NCBI RefSeq assembly: GCF_014641695.1 | Contig: NZ_BMIF01000002.1 | Span: 452,850 to 516,849, forward strand | From: Nitratireductor aestuarii | Lineage (GTDB): Bacteria > Pseudomonadota > Alphaproteobacteria > Rhizobiales > Rhizobiaceae | DNA: 64,000 bases | Direction of reading: 5' to 3' | The notes under the pieces: model-generated | Databases searched by the model: none | What the model was told of the DNA's origin: nothing | Seen by the model: the letters and a program-made list of their open reading frames with translations, nothing else | Translations under genes and position numbers: made by a program | In this document: positions 62,567-64,000 of the stretch, one piece after another | Layout of the letters: each line of letters begins with the position of its first letter | How positions within the stretch are numbered: the first letter of the stretch is position 1

Positions 62567-62771
62567 TTCGGAGGGCAGCACTCTATCCAGCTGAGCTACG
62601 GGTGCCTGTTCCAGCGCATCGCCAGAAGCCGAACTGCCGCCTTCATAACCTAAGCCTCCCCATGCATCAATGGAGAATGTGCGTTTCTCCCAAGGCAGTG
62701 GTCACAGGTTCGAATCCTGTCGGGTGCGCATTGGAGACGTGCCGGGAGTGGCGGGGTTGTGGCGGTTGGCG
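62567..62771. repeat. Right att-like direct repeat (205 bp)
   Basis: Second copy of 41010-41214. It starts at the tRNA-Arg anticodon loop and carries only the tRNA 5' half (minus strand, 62567-62605); the 3' half is replaced by unrelated sequence. The plus-strand tRNA 3'-half-like segment (62693-62729) is also present and matches the true tRNA better than the left copy does. The rest of the 450-bp gap to 62840 shows nothing else. Confidence 0.9.
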
Positions 62772-62840
62772 AGCAGTTGTTTCGCAGGAGGAGCAGTATA
62801 AAATGTTCACCAGAAGCGTTGCCGGGTAATCTAACTGTGG

Positions 62841-63935
62841 CTATCCCCTTCGAAGTTTTGCCGCATACAACGTCGCCTCATTTCGCGCCCAGGCATCATT
62901 CACAAGGTCCTGCCACTGGATGACTTCAATGGAGCCATTTACATCCCCTTGCAAAGGCATGAACCGCCCCTGACCATTCGCCGACTTCGCCCATGTGGAC
63001 AGTTGCCGTTTTAAGTCACCTTCGATGTCGGCCACCACATAGCAATAGAAGACACAATCGGGAGCGATGCGAATGCGCTGTCGTTGGAAGCCTTCAATCT
63101 CCCCACCACGTAGCTCGTCTATATATTTAGTAATCTGGAAGTGGATCTGGTCTTCAGGTCCGTAGTGGGTTCTGCCTGGCTTTTTGAACTCTACAATCAT
63201 GACCTTATCGAGGGGTCGGCTCGTGTCCACCGTTTCACCATCGCGCAGAGGGTCCGTTACGCCCAGACCGCTCGCAAAATCCCATACAATCAGGTCGGAA
63301 CGCTCAGCATTTTCTGAAGCTCTAAGGAGCGTATCGAATCTCTTGTCTGAAGAAAAAGCTCTCGTGAATGCTAGGCGCTCATCTAATATCCAGAGGTCGT
63401 GTGCTCTTGAACGCTTCTCGGCGGCGTCGTGGCCCATCACGTGCATGGGCACAATGAAGGAGTGCAGGGTTTGCTCGAGATGGTAGTCATCCGGCCTGCC
63501 GTCTCGTTCTCTGACACGTGTCAGAAGCTTTCCCATTAGGTCGAGAACCAGTTTCCTACGAACTACGTGCTGAGCAAGTGCAAGCTGCTCTGAAGCTTGC
63601 ACTTCTCGCACTGCGTTGTGCACTCGTTGGGCGAAACTCTCAGGAACGTCTTCTCCCCGAGCGAGCAGTTCGATAACATTCTCCATCGCCGATTGGCGTT
63701 CCTCGTCGCGCCGGATTTGATATTTCACCAGCCCCGTCGCAAATTCCTCCGCGGTTTGGGCACTGAATGGCACACGATCGAGCTGGACTTCCGGGTCATC
63801 AAAGCCATAGATGGGGTGTCGTGACACGAAATCGTTGTAGCTAATCCGTCGGCGTGCATTGTAGCCCACCATTTGTTGGTTTCCACCCAGAACTGAGCCG
63901 GTTAGGCGCATAATTTCCATTGAGAATTGAGCCAT
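62841..63935 (-). CDS. Uncharacterised protein with PD-(D/E)XK nuclease-like motif
   Basis: A 364-aa protein (ATG 63935 has a ggggggaagg site; the frame is open to a GTG at 63986, with a stop beyond). Its C-terminal half has DLIVWDFASG ... VMIVEFKKPG ... QIHFQITKYI, the D-(E)xK-Q order of PD-(D/E)XK nucleases. The N-terminal half is helical and charged, with GNQQMVGYNARRRISYN. It may be a defence-related nuclease or part of a two-gene system whose partner lies past the edge. Not a named family that I can recall. Confidence 0.6.
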   Translation of the reverse strand: MAQFSMEIMRLTGSVLGGNQQMVGYNARRRISYNDFVSRHPIYGFDDPEVQLDRVPFSAQTAEEFATGLVKYQIRRDEERQSAMENVIELLARGEDVPESFAQRVHNAVREVQASEQLALAQHVVRRKLVLDLMGKLLTRVRERDGRPDDYHLEQTLHSFIVPMHVMGHDAAEKRSRAHDLWILDERLAFTRAFSSDKRFDTLLRASENAERSDLIVWDFASGLGVTDPLRDGETVDTSRPLDKVMIVEFKKPGRTHYGPEDQIHFQITKYIDELRGGEIEGFQRQRIRIAPDCVFYCYVVADIEGDLKRQLSTWAKSANGQGRFMPLQGDVNGSIEVIQWQDLVNDAWARNEATLYAAKLRRG

Positions 63936-64000
63936 GTGAACCTTCCCCCCAACGCGGTGAGCGACGGGGGCAACGGAGTGATCCACATGGGACTTTTAAA

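Larger units (their letters stand above)
41010..62771. mobile_element. Composite genomic island in tRNA-Arg(CCG)
   Basis: A region bounded by 205-bp direct repeats (41010-41214 and 62567-62771) that begin exactly at the anticodon loop of the tRNA. Internal tRNA 3'-half-like copies at 44289 and 56192 split it into at least three units: the riboswitch-mesX-mesD unit, a 12-kb restriction/integrase element, and a small-gene plus arsenic unit. A tyrosine integrase gene and HUH/Rep-like gene lie inside, and gene content differs sharply from the core on both sides. Confidence 0.75.

Noticed and set aside
62663..62732. A plus-strand tRNA gene in the right repeat
   Set aside because: Only a 3' half with an odd hairpin is seen; no matching 5' acceptor strand.

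Overview
The window reads as a chromosomal segment of an alphaproteobacterium of the order Hyphomicrobiales (Rhizobiales), most like the Phyllobacteriaceae (Mesorhizobium, Nitratireductor and relatives). The reasons are the high GC content, the mutM-rpsT-dnaA-dnaN-recF order, a dnaX-ybaB-recR set beside the SRP RNA gene, GANTC sites clustered upstream of dnaA, and a bacteriophytochrome with a HisKA_2-type kinase. Assignment to a genus is inference. 

Bases 1-41,000 look like ordinary core and semi-core chromosome. In order they hold kdsB (cut by the window edge), pheA, a DoxX protein, nudC and a HIT hydrolase; the SRP RNA with dnaX-ybaB-recR; an MltB-type lytic transglycosylase; a Kazal-type lipoprotein; part of a Tad/Flp pilus locus (cpaA, Flp pilin, a CpaC N-domain protein, two TadE-like pseudopilins); a 2-hydroxyacid dehydrogenase; moeB and the replication block recF-dnaN-dnaA with rpsT and mutM; a trimeric autotransporter; divergent heme oxygenase and bacteriophytochrome genes; an acyltransferase; and a GGDEF-EAL protein. 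Then comes a metabolic cluster (RidA, SMP-30, aminotransferase, FrhB-like flavoprotein, LysR, LysE, amidohydrolase, peptide-type binding protein). SleB, TrhA and GNAT genes and tRNA-Arg(CCG) end this part. 

Bases 41,010-62,771 form a composite genomic island inserted at the anticodon loop of tRNA-Arg(CCG). A 205-bp near-identical direct repeat bounds it; the left copy completes the intact tRNA and the right copy keeps only the 5' half. More tRNA 3'-half-like repeats at 44,289 and 56,192 divide the island. Unit 1 is a cobalamin-riboswitch-controlled MesX-MesD pair (B12- and folate-independent methionine synthesis). Unit 2 (about 12 kb) carries a type IIG restriction-modification enzyme, an Mrr-type endonuclease, a secreted serine protease, an HNH endonuclease, a lipoprotein, a diguanylate cyclase flanked by short inverted-repeat elements, an HUH/Rep-like protein and a tyrosine integrase. 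Unit 3 holds a frameshifted transglutaminase gene, DUF1488 and several tiny rhizobial-type genes, followed by an arsR-arsC-acr3-arsC-arsH operon. Past the right repeat lies an uncharacterised protein with a PD-(D/E)XK-like motif. 

The most interesting signals are the nested att architecture with 5'-half tRNA duplication, the mobile B12-repressed methionine module, the HUH/Rep-like gene in a defence-rich integrative element, and the GANTC/DnaA-box cluster upstream of dnaA.
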